64,000 nt of DNA from Flavilitoribacter sp020436695 (GCA_041392665.1 JAWKLQ010000013.1:124001-188000); one strand, 5' to 3'. Positions 1 to 9,286 are shown, numbered from the stretch's first letter. Notes: generated by a model from the letters alone, not told the origin. Translations and numbers: made by a program.

Positions 1-486
1 GGCATTGATCAGGGCAATAGTACCATCCGTTTTCAGTATCGGCTGCTCAACCCGCAGGGTACCGGAAGAATATAATGACCGGTTGGTAAACCACTGGGAG
101 AACTGGTTGTCAAACTGCCGGTTGTTGCTGAAGTTGAAGGGATTCAGCGTGAGCGAAAACCGGGACTTGAGGGAAGCTCTTTCCGCTTTCAGGCTGAATT
201 GGTACTGCTCGATATTATAGAGGGAGCGCTGGATAGAAGGACTGCTTTTCTCCGCGATCTCCATTGCCGATTCCAGGCTGATGAGCGTTTGGCCCGAAGC
301 AGGAATGGAGAGCCAGAAAAAACCGAATAGCAATAGAGAGAGGAAGATGTGGGGACGTTGGGACGTTGGGATATTGGGAAAGTTCCCTTCATATCCAAAC
401 GTCCCATTATCATAGTGTTCCTGGTTCATCCTTATGACGGATCCTATGATCAAGGTTCCCAAAACAGATCGGTTGAAGTTCTTCAT
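1..486 (-). CDS. TolC-type outer membrane efflux protein, N-terminal part (runs off left edge)
   Basis: Reading the minus strand from 486 gives one open frame to base 1. It holds a hydrophobic signal segment (IFLSLLLFGFFWLSIPASGQ) followed by a typical TolC/OEP opening with SLESAMEIAEKSSPSIQRS, then a helical stretch and FNFSNNRQFDNQ, as in Bacteroidota outer membrane efflux proteins. It would form the outer membrane channel for the ABC exporter just upstream; the gap to the permease gene is 18 bases, so an operon is likely. The start is uncertain: ATG at 486 or 429 both put 30-50 odd residues before the signal peptide, and this lead is encoded by a hairpin repeat (349-410). The C-terminal part lies outside the window. 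Confidence 0.8.
   Translation of the reverse strand, partial: MKNFNRSVLGTLIIGSVIRMNQEHYDNGTFGYEGNFPNIPTSQRPHIFLSLLLFGFFWLSIPASGQTLISLESAMEIAEKSSPSIQRSLYNIEQYQFSLKAERASLKSRFSLTLNPFNFSNNRQFDNQFSQWFTNRSLYSSGTLRVEQPILKTDGTIALINA
349..410. repeat. Short-word hairpin repeat, family A, inside the 5' end of the TolC gene
   Basis: Arms GGGACGTTGGGATAT (from 360) and ATATCCAAACGTCCC (ending 405) pair as an imperfect hairpin around AGTTCCC. A related element with TTGGGATATTGGGA and TCCAAATGTCCCAT lies at 41521-41615. The repeat is translated as part of the TolC leader if the ATG at 486 or 429 is used. Confidence 0.7.
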
Positions 487-504
487 AAATATATTTTTTG
501 CTCA

Positions 505-3500
505 TCAATCCATTTTCACCAGTTTGATCGCATCGGCAAAAACAGCTCTCAGTCTGGTTTCGTTGCTCAGGGTAATAGTGAGTGTATCCGCAGCAAAAGC
601 ATAGTCGCCAAGAGCGGTCCACCCTTCCGGGCTGCTCCGGGTCAACTCAATGGTCGGCCGGTCAATCCCGTTTTGGTGGGGAATAATGAATTGATAATTT
701 CCTTTCATACTGCTGTCCCAATTGAAAGAATCATCCTTGTAGACATGATAGAACACATTATAGCGACCGGCCTCGGGCACCGGTATCTTCCATTTGGCTT
801 CCTTCGAGCCGTCACCGGCTTTGATGTAAAGGGCGGAGCGAATGAATTCACCGAAAAAGTGATCATTGGTCGTAGACGTCCAGTTCAGAGGGGCTCGCCA
901 GATCTGGGTGCCTTTATACTTAAAGCCACTATTATCGGCTGGGTTCAACCATTTTCGCAGGCGGCTAACTTCTTCAAAATGGGAGAACTCAAAGGCCGTA
1001 TCTTCATTATCGACGATGATCTCTCCTTCACTTTCCCAGCTGATCGGCTCATCTACCGGTCGTTCTTCTTCCCGGGCATTGGTTACGTTACTTTCATTGA
1101 TCTGCTCAAAGGCATATTCGATCTGACTGGGCAGATTACCGGAGGCGAGTGTATTAAAGTGAATACCACTCGGTTTGGCAACCGATAGATAGGCCACTTC
1201 CTTACTTTGACCAGGTTCCAGATAGAGTAACTTATCCGGGTTTCCTTCCGGCCGGAGGGTCGAACGGATGACACCCGCAGCTTTGCCCAGATTGGAAGCC
1301 TTAAACGAGACGCGGGTCAGTTCACGGTTTTCGGATTGCACCGTTTCAGCGATCGGCGTACTGATCAGGAAGCGGGGCATTTCGGTCTCATTAAACCATT
1401 TGTCCATGTGTTCGGTAAGATCGACCCCGAATTCCGCCATTATGCGTTCATTAAACACTTCAAATGGCAAGTTCTTAAACCGGTATTCTTCCAGTAGATC
1501 GGTAATGAATTCCCGGAAACGGTCGGTTCCGGCCTGGGCCTGGATCATGGAGAACAGCATATCTCCTTTCAACTCGATCACATTATCGATCAGCTGCCGG
1601 TTTTCGGTAAGGGTCAAGATCTCGGAAAAGGATTTTTCCTGCAAGACCATATTGGCCAATTCGTCCTGTGTACTTCCGCTGTAACGACGCACCCAGTCGG
1701 ACGTAGTACCCTGATCACCTCTGAGATAAGATTCGAAAATGCGATTCATGGCCGGCCAATCCCGCGACTCAAGATTGTTGCACATCTCATAGAACTGGAC
1801 AAACTGATAATAGGGGTTGATCGTTTCGTCCACCTCGGTATTCCCTCCCCGGGAAGTCGTCCTCACGTTTTTGAATCGGAAAAATTCCTCCAGAAAACTA
1901 TTCAGGACACGCATCTGCAATTCTTCGGGAGCCAGATTCCGGTTTTGCCCCCACCGCCCCTGCCGGATGACGGAGCCGTTAAAATCGAAGTTCCGGGTAT
2001 GCAGTCCTTTTTCCGGTATATAGACCATTGCGGCCTGGTTAGTCTGATGGATGGAGGTCCAGGTACGATCAAATGATCTGAACTGTCCCGGCACTTCTAC
2101 CAGGCTGAATTCCTGATACGGATATTTGAGTCCCGATCGACGTTCGAAATCTCCGACTCTCTCCCGGATAATATTGGGAAGCGTATCCCGGATATCCGGT
2201 AAAGCATTGGTAAAATAATCGTGACCTTCGATGTAATAGGCGGAAAAGGTCAGGCTATCGATCTCGAAACTGCTCTTTTGGTATTTTCCAATCGATAAGG
2301 ACAATTGCGGTAGCGCATAGTCCGGTTTAAAAAGATAGGTATCCTCCGCCGTCTTTTGGGCGTTCGCCTGGGAAACGGGATACAGACCGGGTAAGGTCTT
2401 TACAGTCAACTGATAGTGAATAAGATCTTTTCGATACCAAAAGGGAGATTCATCGCTATACCCCACTCCTGACTGGGGATACCATTTGTTCTCCGGAGTA
2501 AGCAGCATGAACTCAGGCTCCAGAAAAGCGTATCGTTTACCAATATCGAATAGGAAACGATCCGATTTTTCGAATTTCAACTCGGGATCAATATCCAGAT
2601 AACAGGCATTCTCATCAATGGTACCGGCGTAATTGATGGTTAGTTCCACCGGACTATTTTCGGGAAGCAGGCTATCCCACTGTACAAAAAGAAGCTGAAG
2701 TTTTCTATCGAAATTCAGCGCGCGCCCACGGGACGTAACGGAACTGACGGTCAACGCGGGATTTAAATTAAATACAAATTCCCGGGCCGCCGATTCCGTG
2801 CGTCCACTCATTTGCGAGCCGGCGCTGAAACTGTGCTCCCCCTGCTTCAGCTCGATCCGGTGTTCTTCAATGTCGATGCGGGGAAACGAGAGGTATTCAT
2901 TGTTCAGAGCGATCATTTGCCGGGGTAGTTCAATCCGTTTATTGTATCGTTTCATATGCTGATACCCCAGATAGGCAGCCGTTGCCATAAAAGCCAATGC
3001 CAGCAGTAGCGATAGAGCATTCATCCAGCGGGACTGAGGCAGTCGTTTCAGCAGGAGAATAGAGCAAAAAATAAAACTCAAACCCAGGCACAAATACATC
3101 ACCCGCAGTGTAAGGATCATCTGCCAGTCTCCAAAACCGCTGATCTCCGAATGAAAAAGCGGCAGGTAGAAAGCCATATAATCAAACAGGTAGTTGTAGC
3201 TGCCCCGTAGATAGATCAGACTGGATAAAATGTAGCCCAGCAGTAGAACGAAAGTAAGCGCCTGGTTGCGGATGAGCCCCATCATCAAGCTCGACAGGCC
3301 GATGACAAACACCAGGGTAGGCAGTGAAATGATCAGCGGATAATACAGATAGGCTTGCCAGTCGACACTGGTATCATATGCCACCAGATTAAAGATCAGA
3401 GCGAGCACCAGTGCCGCTACATTGATCAATAAGAAGAGGGACAGTATACTCCAGGCTTTACCGAAAATATAAGTAGCATTGCTCATGGAGCGCACGTAAA

Positions 3501-3780
3501 ACACCTCCGCGGTATCCTGCTTACGGTCGCGCTTGATGAATTCGGAAGAAAGGAAGACGGCAATAATGGCCTGCGCGAGATTCAGCAGGAATATTGCCGC
3601 ATAAGGAATATTGGCCGGAATAGCCCGGTAGACCCATTGCATATCACCCACAGGCGAGACCTCTCCCATGTTGAACACGAAGAGCACGAATAACGACAAG
3701 GCGGAGAAAATACGGAAAAACCAACTCCGCATGAGTATCTTCCGCTCGTACTTCGCTATGGTCCTGAAAGTGAAGAGCAT
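505..3780 (-). CDS. ABC-2 type permease fused to an M1-peptidase-like periplasmic region and a golvesin-like C-terminal domain
   Basis: The 1091-residue protein begins with about seven membrane segments (near residues 20-38, 58-78, 105-135, 148-170, 172-192, 222-245, 254-272), as in ABC-2 permeases. A large exported part follows (275-1091). Residues 300-800 resemble the M1 aminopeptidase-like part found in Bacteroidota permease/M1 fusions (GKRYAFLEPEFML..NKWYPQSGVGY), but the expected HExxH zinc site is absent; the matching place reads VLNSFLEEFFR (625-635), so it is probably not a peptidase. Residues about 920-1091 (RWRAP-like core, AGRYNVFYHVYK, final FADAIKLVKM) look like the golvesin C-terminal-like domain. 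It follows its ATPase by 2 bases and precedes the TolC gene by 18, so the three likely form one exporter. The substrate is unknown. Confidence 0.8.
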   Translation of the reverse strand: MLFTFRTIAKYERKILMRSWFFRIFSALSLFVLFVFNMGEVSPVGDMQWVYRAIPANIPYAAIFLLNLAQAIIAVFLSSEFIKRDRKQDTAEVFYVRSMSNATYIFGKAWSILSLFLLINVAALVLALIFNLVAYDTSVDWQAYLYYPLIISLPTLVFVIGLSSLMMGLIRNQALTFVLLLGYILSSLIYLRGSYNYLFDYMAFYLPLFHSEISGFGDWQMILTLRVMYLCLGLSFIFCSILLLKRLPQSRWMNALSLLLALAFMATAAYLGYQHMKRYNKRIELPRQMIALNNEYLSFPRIDIEEHRIELKQGEHSFSAGSQMSGRTESAAREFVFNLNPALTVSSVTSRGRALNFDRKLQLLFVQWDSLLPENSPVELTINYAGTIDENACYLDIDPELKFEKSDRFLFDIGKRYAFLEPEFMLLTPENKWYPQSGVGYSDESPFWYRKDLIHYQLTVKTLPGLYPVSQANAQKTAEDTYLFKPDYALPQLSLSIGKYQKSSFEIDSLTFSAYYIEGHDYFTNALPDIRDTLPNIIRERVGDFERRSGLKYPYQEFSLVEVPGQFRSFDRTWTSIHQTNQAAMVYIPEKGLHTRNFDFNGSVIRQGRWGQNRNLAPEELQMRVLNSFLEEFFRFKNVRTTSRGGNTEVDETINPYYQFVQFYEMCNNLESRDWPAMNRIFESYLRGDQGTTSDWVRRYSGSTQDELANMVLQEKSFSEILTLTENRQLIDNVIELKGDMLFSMIQAQAGTDRFREFITDLLEEYRFKNLPFEVFNERIMAEFGVDLTEHMDKWFNETEMPRFLISTPIAETVQSENRELTRVSFKASNLGKAAGVIRSTLRPEGNPDKLLYLEPGQSKEVAYLSVAKPSGIHFNTLASGNLPSQIEYAFEQINESNVTNAREEERPVDEPISWESEGEIIVDNEDTAFEFSHFEEVSRLRKWLNPADNSGFKYKGTQIWRAPLNWTSTTNDHFFGEFIRSALYIKAGDGSKEAKWKIPVPEAGRYNVFYHVYKDDSFNWDSSMKGNYQFIIPHQNGIDRPTIELTRSSPEGWTALGDYAFAADTLTITLSNETRLRAVFADAIKLVKMD

Positions 3781-3782
3781 GG

Positions 3783-4664
3783 CTATTTTTTCAAAGTATG
3801 TTCCACAAAATAAACATAGGCATGTTCCAGATTGGGCGTAACCGCTTCCGCTTCATAGCCTTCCACATCATCCCCCACAACGGTAACCTTCCATCCATCC
3901 TGCATCATCATGGAAGCAACCACCTGATATTTTTCATTTACTTCCACGTACTGCTTTTCCGAAACGTACAGGGTCCAGACATGTCCCTGTGCCTGACGAA
4001 GCAGTTCTTCCGGAGCACCGGTAAAAGCTACCTGACCGCGGTTCAACAGTGCCATGTGCTCACAGGTGCCGGAAATATCCGCTACAATGTGGGTGGAAAG
4101 AATGATGATCACATCCTGTGAGCTCAGGCGGGCCAACAGATTGCGAAATCGGATGCGTTCTTCGGGATCGAGGCCGGTAGTGGGCTCATCCACGATCACA
4201 ATTTTCGGATCGTTGATCAGTGCCTGCGCAATCCCCAGGCGGCGTTTCATTCCACCGGACAATTTGCCGGCCTTCCGGCTGCGTACATCAAAAAGCCCCA
4301 CTTCCTCGAGTAAGCGGTCAACTGCCTGATTGCGTTCACGACGACTATTCATCCCCGCCATACGTGCTGCATAATCCAGGAATTCGTAAGTTTTCAAGTT
4401 GGAGAAAAAACTAAAATCCTGCGGTAAATAGCCGAGAATACTTCGCAGGTATCCTCGGTTGGCAGCAGCATCCCGTCCGTTTACCAGGATACGGCCGCTA
4501 CTGGGTTTCATCAGCGTTACCAGAATACGCATCAGACTGGACTTCCCCGCTCCGTTGGGTCCCAACAGGCCGAACATCCCTTCCTTTATTTCCAGGTCGA
4601 CATCCCTTAAAGCCTGATTGCCGCCGGGATAGATCTTATTGAGTCCCTGTATTGAAATATTCAT
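3783..4664 (-). CDS. ABC transporter ATP-binding protein
   Basis: This 293-residue protein has all nucleotide-binding motifs: Walker A GPNGAGKS (35-42), the Q-loop in YLPQDF, signature LSGGMK (135-140), Walker B IVIVDEP (155-161) and the switch histidine in STHI. It is of the CcmA/multidrug-export type that pairs with ABC-2 permeases. It is the first gene of the minus-strand export operon and is separated from the permease fusion by 2 bases. The C-terminal 70 residues are a small accessory domain ending in HAYVYFVEHTLKK. The space upstream (4665-4891) is shared with the divergent cyclophilin gene and should carry both promoters. Confidence 0.93.
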   Translation of the reverse strand: MNISIQGLNKIYPGGNQALRDVDLEIKEGMFGLLGPNGAGKSSLMRILVTLMKPSSGRILVNGRDAAANRGYLRSILGYLPQDFSFFSNLKTYEFLDYAARMAGMNSRRERNQAVDRLLEEVGLFDVRSRKAGKLSGGMKRRLGIAQALINDPKIVIVDEPTTGLDPEERIRFRNLLARLSSQDVIIILSTHIVADISGTCEHMALLNRGQVAFTGAPEELLRQAQGHVWTLYVSEKQYVEVNEKYQVVASMMMQDGWKVTVVGDDVEGYEAEAVTPNLEHAYVYFVEHTLKK

Positions 4665-4891
4665 TGTACGCCGGGAAGTGAGTTAAAGATCGGTGAACAT
4701 AGAACGCGATCCAGACATGTAATTTTATTTTCGATCAAGGAAGACCAGGGTTCGACGAACATGCACCGGCCAATAGCTTCGGCAGCTCTGTTCATTCTCA
4801 AGCTATTAGATCAATTTTGCGGTGTATTGATAAGTTAGCATCTGCTGAGTATCGATATTTCCACTATATTTATCCCCAAACCTAAACCAAT

Positions 4892-5395
4892 ATGTCACCA
4901 CTAGACAAAATTGATCTGGCCGAGATCCAGATGTTGATGGAGGCCACTACTTATGATAAAGACGTTAATGTCTGCATTCATACCGACAAAGGCGATATCA
5001 ACCTCACGCTCTTCGCCACCAAAACACCGAAAACGGTTACCAATTTCCTGGAACTGGCCAAAAGCGGCTATTACGATGGCCTGACGTTCCATCGCGTTAT
5101 TCCCAACTTCATGATACAGGGCGGCTGTCCCTTCGGAAACGGAAGAGGCGGCCCCGGTTACACCTTCCCGGATGAGTTCGATCCGACGCTGCGCCACGAT
5201 AGTGCAGGTATCCTTTCAATGGCCAACGCCGGCCCCGGAACCAATGGCAGCCAATTTTTCATTACCCATGAAGCTACTCCCTGGCTGGATAACAAGCACA
5301 CGGTTTTTGGTAAAGTCGTGGCTGACAGTGATCAGGATGTGGTGGATAGTATCCGGATGCGGGATAAAATATCGGGCATCACAATTGAGGAGTAG
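4892..5395 (+). CDS. Peptidyl-prolyl cis-trans isomerase, cyclophilin type
   Basis: The 167-residue protein is a single cyclophilin domain without a signal peptide, so cytoplasmic. Diagnostic motifs are FHRVIPNFMIQGG (66-78, with the catalytic Arg68), GSQFFIT (119-125) and the Trp-containing WLDNKHTVFGKV (131-142). It catalyses proline isomerisation in protein folding. About 25 extra residues precede the domain. The ATG at 4892 is the first in frame. It is transcribed alone, divergently from the ABC operon, and is followed by a long repeat-bearing spacer. Confidence 0.93.
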   Translation: MSPLDKIDLAEIQMLMEATTYDKDVNVCIHTDKGDINLTLFATKTPKTVTNFLELAKSGYYDGLTFHRVIPNFMIQGGCPFGNGRGGPGYTFPDEFDPTLRHDSAGILSMANAGPGTNGSQFFITHEATPWLDNKHTVFGKVVADSDQDVVDSIRMRDKISGITIEE

Positions 5396-5507
5396 CCACT
5401 TGGTAATACATGGTCGACATTTTTTTCCATTTCAGTGCGGAAGATCAGCCTGATCATATATCCGCTTAGTAAATAAAAAGTCGACTCAAAGGAGTGCAAG
5501 ACGCTAC

Positions 5508-5659
5508 TTTCACCGCAAAGCCGCCAAGGCCGCAAAGTTCCGCAAAGGGTTTTCATCATTTTGCTCAGCAAGATTTCAAAGACTTCGAAAAATTTGCTTT
5601 GCAAATTGTTTCGAAAAAACCTTTGCGTTGCTTCGCGCTCTTTGCTCTTCGCGGTGAAA
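5508..5659. repeat. Long hairpin repeat of the CACCGCAAAG type in a 375-base spacer
   Basis: The spacer 5396-5770 has no convincing gene. Its core is an imperfect inverted repeat: TTTCACCGCAAAG (from 5508) at the left and CTTCGCGGTGAAA (ending 5659) at the right, with further GCAAAG words inside each arm and an AT-rich middle containing TTCGAAAAAATTTGC-like words. I recognise this style of element from other Bacteroidota genomes, where it sits between genes. The short open frames across it are not genes. Confidence 0.7.
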
Positions 5660-5788
5660 ATTGCGCCTTTCCCATCTTAAAGTCTTCCTTTTAAAGCTTT
5701 ATACAGTCTAAATAGATACGCCTACATCTGCTACACCGGGCCATTGTCCCGTTCATCGCGCTTCATCTAAATGCACAATTATGATGTA

Positions 5789-6871
5789 ATGAAAAAAAAC
5801 AACTTTCTTCCATTCCTCGTGCTACTATTCATTCAGGCACTGACTGCATATAAAGCTGAAGCCCAGCTTGATCGCATTGCAGTATCCGATTTCGGGACTA
5901 CTGCTGATGGTAAGGTCGTGCAGCGCTTTACGCTCCGGAACCACAACGGCATGGAGGTAAAGATCATCACCTATGGGGCTACCATTACCGATATTAGGGT
6001 GCCGGACCGGGATGGTAAAGTGGACAATGTAGTCCTGGGCAGCGATACCCTGGAACATTATCTGAATAGATTCCCGGCCGCATCGGTGATCGGTCGGGTC
6101 GCTAATCGCATCAGCAATGCCCGCTTTACGCTCGATGGTAAGCAGTATCAAGTGACACCGAATATTCAGGGCAAGCACCACATCCACGGAGGGAATAATG
6201 GATTTGCCCGTCAGGTATGGACACCGACACTCCTACAGTCGACGGCCGAAACCGCCAGTGTAAAACTGACCTATTTCAGTAAAGATGGAGAGGAAGGTTA
6301 TCCCGGCAACCTCTCTGTAAGCGTTACCTTTAGCCTGAATGATAATAACGAACTAAGTCTGCATTATGAAGCCACTACCGATCAACCCACTATACTCAAT
6401 CTAACCAATCATGCTTATTTCGATCTATCTGGCAGCTCGGACATCCCCAATCATCAATTGTACCTGAATGCCGATTATTATACACTGACCGACGCAGATC
6501 TGATGCCGACGGGCGCCATTGCTCCCGTAAAAGACACGCCGTTGGATTTTTCCATAGCGACCAAGCTGGGGGCAAGAACCGATAAGATCGCCGGCCCCCG
6601 GCCAAATATCTACGATCACAACTTCATCATCAATAACGGGGGGACCGGCCTGGTCAAAACCGCTGAGATGTATTACCCTGGTACCGGACGGGTAATGGAA
6701 GTGAGTACTACCCTGCCCGGCGTACAACTCTATACCGGCAATGAAAAAGGCTTCTGTCTGGAGACGCAAAATTTTCCCGATGCAGTAAATCAGCCGCATT
6801 TCCCCTCGACAGTGGTGCGGCCGGGTGTCCCGTTCTCCAGTCAGACCATATTTGCTTTTTCGGTGAGATAG
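5789..6871 (+). CDS. galM: Aldose 1-epimerase (mutarotase), secreted
   Basis: The protein interconverts alpha and beta anomers of aldoses such as galactose and glucose. It shows the family landmarks: an early FTLRNHNGMEVKIITYGAT, GRVANRIS with the substrate Arg, HHIHGG with the first active His, LTNHAYFDL with the catalytic His, and a C-terminal CLETQNFPDA holding the catalytic Glu. Length (about 360 residues) fits. I prefer the second Met (5789), which starts a clear signal peptide (KKNNFLPFLVLLFIQALTAYKAEAQ); an upstream ATG at 5771 adds six residues. A signal peptide means a periplasmic enzyme, as is common in Bacteroidota. It stands alone. Confidence 0.93.
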   Translation: MKKNNFLPFLVLLFIQALTAYKAEAQLDRIAVSDFGTTADGKVVQRFTLRNHNGMEVKIITYGATITDIRVPDRDGKVDNVVLGSDTLEHYLNRFPAASVIGRVANRISNARFTLDGKQYQVTPNIQGKHHIHGGNNGFARQVWTPTLLQSTAETASVKLTYFSKDGEEGYPGNLSVSVTFSLNDNNELSLHYEATTDQPTILNLTNHAYFDLSGSSDIPNHQLYLNADYYTLTDADLMPTGAIAPVKDTPLDFSIATKLGARTDKIAGPRPNIYDHNFIINNGGTGLVKTAEMYYPGTGRVMEVSTTLPGVQLYTGNEKGFCLETQNFPDAVNQPHFPSTVVRPGVPFSSQTIFAFSVR

Positions 6872-6892
6872 ACATTACAGGAATAGATTCCG

Positions 6893-6900
6893 TATTTTTG
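6893..6900 (+). promoter_or_regulatory. Bacteroidota -7 box (TATTTTTG) before the AraC-type gene
   Basis: TATTTTTG matches TAnnTTTG and lies 9 bases upstream of the ATG at 6909, implying a very short leader. No convincing -33 element was found at the right spacing. Confidence 0.45.
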
Positions 6901-6908
6901 TCGCTACT

Positions 6909-7957
6909 ATGCACTCGACTGAATTCTGGATACCAGCCTTTTGCATCTGCGGGGCGGTTCAATGTATCTTCCTGTCTTTCTGCTTTGTCTGGCCAATTGG
7001 AGACAAGTCCTATGCCCAACGCTGGTTGGCTTTATTCCTGTTTTTGCTGGGCATCCGTATGCTAAAGTCCGTTCTTTACCTGTTTGAAGGAGCTAAGCTG
7101 TCTTTACCACTCATGAATCTCGGTTTTGCGGCTCATTTGGGAGCGGCGTCCGCACTTTACCTGTACTTCCTTATTCATCGCAGAAGCGGCAGTATACCAC
7201 GCTTTGAAGTAGTGCTGCATCTCCTACCGCCCATTGCCATTACATTGGCGTCTCCCTGGCTTCATCTGCAGAGCTTTTGGTATCTCGGAGGATATCACTG
7301 CCTGTTGATCGCTTCGGTGATCTACTGGGCATGGGCCGTTAAGTTATTCTTCGATATCCGACGGGAACGAGTTCAGGTATTCCAACAAAAAAGCAGTGGT
7401 GGATTAGTGTTCTGGCCGGTACCGGTATTTTCTTTCTGGCCTATTTTTCCAATTATGTCCTGGGGGTTCTACCATATGCCCAGGCCCCATTTTTCTACTC
7501 TTTTGCCGTTTTTGGCCTGGGCTATTCAGCCTGGCGCAATTTTGCGAATATCAACTCCACAGACGAGCCACAACCACAGAAAAAATACAGGAACCTGTCT
7601 CTTACCAAAACCGAAATGGAGCAGGGAAAGATGATCATTCTGAGGGCATTGGAACAAGACCAGCTTTTTTTGGAGCCGGACTGTTCACTGCAACAATTGT
7701 CCGAACGAACTCAGATCCCATCGCATGTACTTTCGCTTATCCTCAATCAACATTTAAATACCAACTTTACCACCCTGATCAACAGCTACCGCATTGAAAC
7801 TGCCTGCCATTTATTACTACGCCCGGACCGGCAGCACTATACCATCGCAGCCATCGCATTTGAGGCAGGATTCAGTTCACTATCCGTTTTCAACCGGCAC
7901 TTCAGAGCACAAAAGGGCATGACTCCTTCTGCTTTCCGAAAAAAGAATTTGTCTTAA
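6909..7957 (+). pseudogene. AraC-family transcriptional regulator with membrane N-terminus, split by a frameshift
   Basis: Two overlapping frames join into one protein. The first part (from 6909) has six to seven membrane segments (for example CAVQCIFLSFCFVW-like start, LALFLFLLGIRML, IYWAWAVKLFF). The second frame (through 7957) carries ISVLAGTGIFFLAYFSNYVL, a linker, and an AraC-type HTH pair (LSERTQIPSHVLSLILNQ and IAAIAFEAGFSSLSVFNRHFRAQKG, given here in parts). The switch falls at the six-A run 7387-7392: one extra A restores the frame. Such membrane-AraC regulators are common in Bacteroidota. Whether the gene is truly broken, or the base is a sequencing error, cannot be decided here. 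It ends 2 bases from the convergent neighbour. Confidence 0.8.
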
Positions 7958-7959
7958 GG

Positions 7960-9120
7960 TCATTCCTGCCCGCCGGCGGACTTCAGCGGACATATCCGCC
8001 ACACCTCCCCTTCATCGGTTCCGAAATACAGTTGCTGATCCGGTCCCTGCCGAACAAAACGAATGCGCCAGTTCTTGGCCTCCAAAAGTCGTTCTTCCGC
8101 CCGGATTCGTCCCTCTTGCATACCAATCCGATAGAGGTTGCGCTGCCCCATGGCTCCAAAGAACAAATTCCCCTGCCAGGCTGGAAAATCTTTTCCTGTA
8201 TAGAAGGTCAGTCCGCTGGGTGCAACAGAAGGCGAATAATGCCGAAAGGGGGGCTCCATTCCTTCCCGGAAGGCCAATCCTTCCCCAACCGGTCCGCCTT
8301 CATATTCTTCGCCGTAGGTGACTAATGGCCAGCCGTAGTTCCGGCCACGAAGGATCAAATTGATCTCATCACCTCCTTTTGGGCCGTGCTCATGTTCCCA
8401 GATCTGTTGCGTAGCCGGATCCAGTGCCAGTCCCTGGGGATTGCGATGGCCATAGGTCCAGATCTCCGGCCGGGCTACCGTCTGTTGTATGAATGGATTA
8501 TCATCGGGTATACGTCCATCGCCGTGGATACGCATGATCTTTCCATTGTGGGTATGCAGAAGTTGGGCGGAATCCCGGAAATGCCGATCGCCCACCGTAA
8601 TAAACAAATAGCCTTCCCGCCACAGCAGCCGGCCACCGTAGTGATATCCGGATCGATACCACGGCAAAGCCGTGAACAGGATCTGCCTTTCGGTCAAACA
8701 GCTATCCTGCAACTTTGCTCTTTCAACGATCAACGTACTGGTGCTGTCCGGTTGAACGCTGTCATAAGAGAGGTAGATCCAGCCTTCATCGCTGAAGGTT
8801 GGCGGCACCAATACCTCCCGCATCCCACTATCCAGATAGGTGAAAGCCTGCGGAGCATTACAAATAAGTGTACGGGTACTGTCTTCGGACGCCAACAGAT
8901 AGAGCTTACCCGCTCTCCGATCGCTGATGAGGGCACGGCCGTCGGGAAGCCAGTCCATGCTCCAGGGGTTTTTCATACCCCGGGTCACCAGTTCCAGTCG
9001 GAAATCAACCTCCCGGCTGCGGAATATCTCTGAGTTTGGAATGGACGATCCCTGATCAAGGTCAGGCGCTGTGCAACTCCAGTCCAATAACAGCAGTAAA
9101 AACAATGAAGTTCTTGACAT
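7960..9120 (-). CDS. PQQ-dependent sugar dehydrogenase (glucose/sorbosone dehydrogenase family), lipoprotein
   Basis: The 386-residue product starts with a short lipoprotein signal ending in LDWSC and continues as a six-bladed beta-propeller of the soluble PQQ glucose dehydrogenase type. Motifs: GMKNPWSMDWLPDGRALIS near the start, then YGHRNPQGLALDP, WEHEHGPKGGDEINLI and GRNYGWPLVTYGEEY, and late blades with GDHP-like EGEVWRI. Members oxidise sugars in the periplasm with PQQ; the substrate cannot be told from sequence. No PQQ synthesis genes are in the window. It is a single-gene unit facing the AraC gene. Confidence 0.88.
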   Translation of the reverse strand: MSRTSLFLLLLLDWSCTAPDLDQGSSIPNSEIFRSREVDFRLELVTRGMKNPWSMDWLPDGRALISDRRAGKLYLLASEDSTRTLICNAPQAFTYLDSGMREVLVPPTFSDEGWIYLSYDSVQPDSTSTLIVERAKLQDSCLTERQILFTALPWYRSGYHYGGRLLWREGYLFITVGDRHFRDSAQLLHTHNGKIMRIHGDGRIPDDNPFIQQTVARPEIWTYGHRNPQGLALDPATQQIWEHEHGPKGGDEINLILRGRNYGWPLVTYGEEYEGGPVGEGLAFREGMEPPFRHYSPSVAPSGLTFYTGKDFPAWQGNLFFGAMGQRNLYRIGMQEGRIRAEERLLEAKNWRIRFVRQGPDQQLYFGTDEGEVWRICPLKSAGGQE

Positions 9121-9286
9121 ACAGGTAATTCTTTTCCTGCGAAATGAAGCATATTACACAGGAAAAGCTACCGGATTAATTAATTGGGGAGGATTGGAAA
9201 GCGTCATTTTCAAAACAGATAGCTTATATCATGATCAAACTATTGCGCTTTATGATTGTACTTTAAAGTAATAAACCCTCAGCATC

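Noticed and set aside
349..1188. 279-residue plus-strand open frame
   Set aside because: Lies opposite the well-supported permease fusion and TolC genes; no known motifs and low-complexity start from a repeat.
5332..5694. Two open frames in the spacer after the cyclophilin gene
   Set aside because: Fully inside the CACCGCAAAG hairpin element; composition comes from repeated words.
7387..7393. Programmed -1 frameshift at the A run in the AraC gene
   Set aside because: The run is not in the zero frame of a classic X XXY YYZ heptamer and no downstream hairpin was seen; plain indel is simpler, though slippage is not excluded.
9071..9271. 66-residue plus-strand open frame
   Set aside because: Starts inside the opposite dehydrogenase gene and shows no features.
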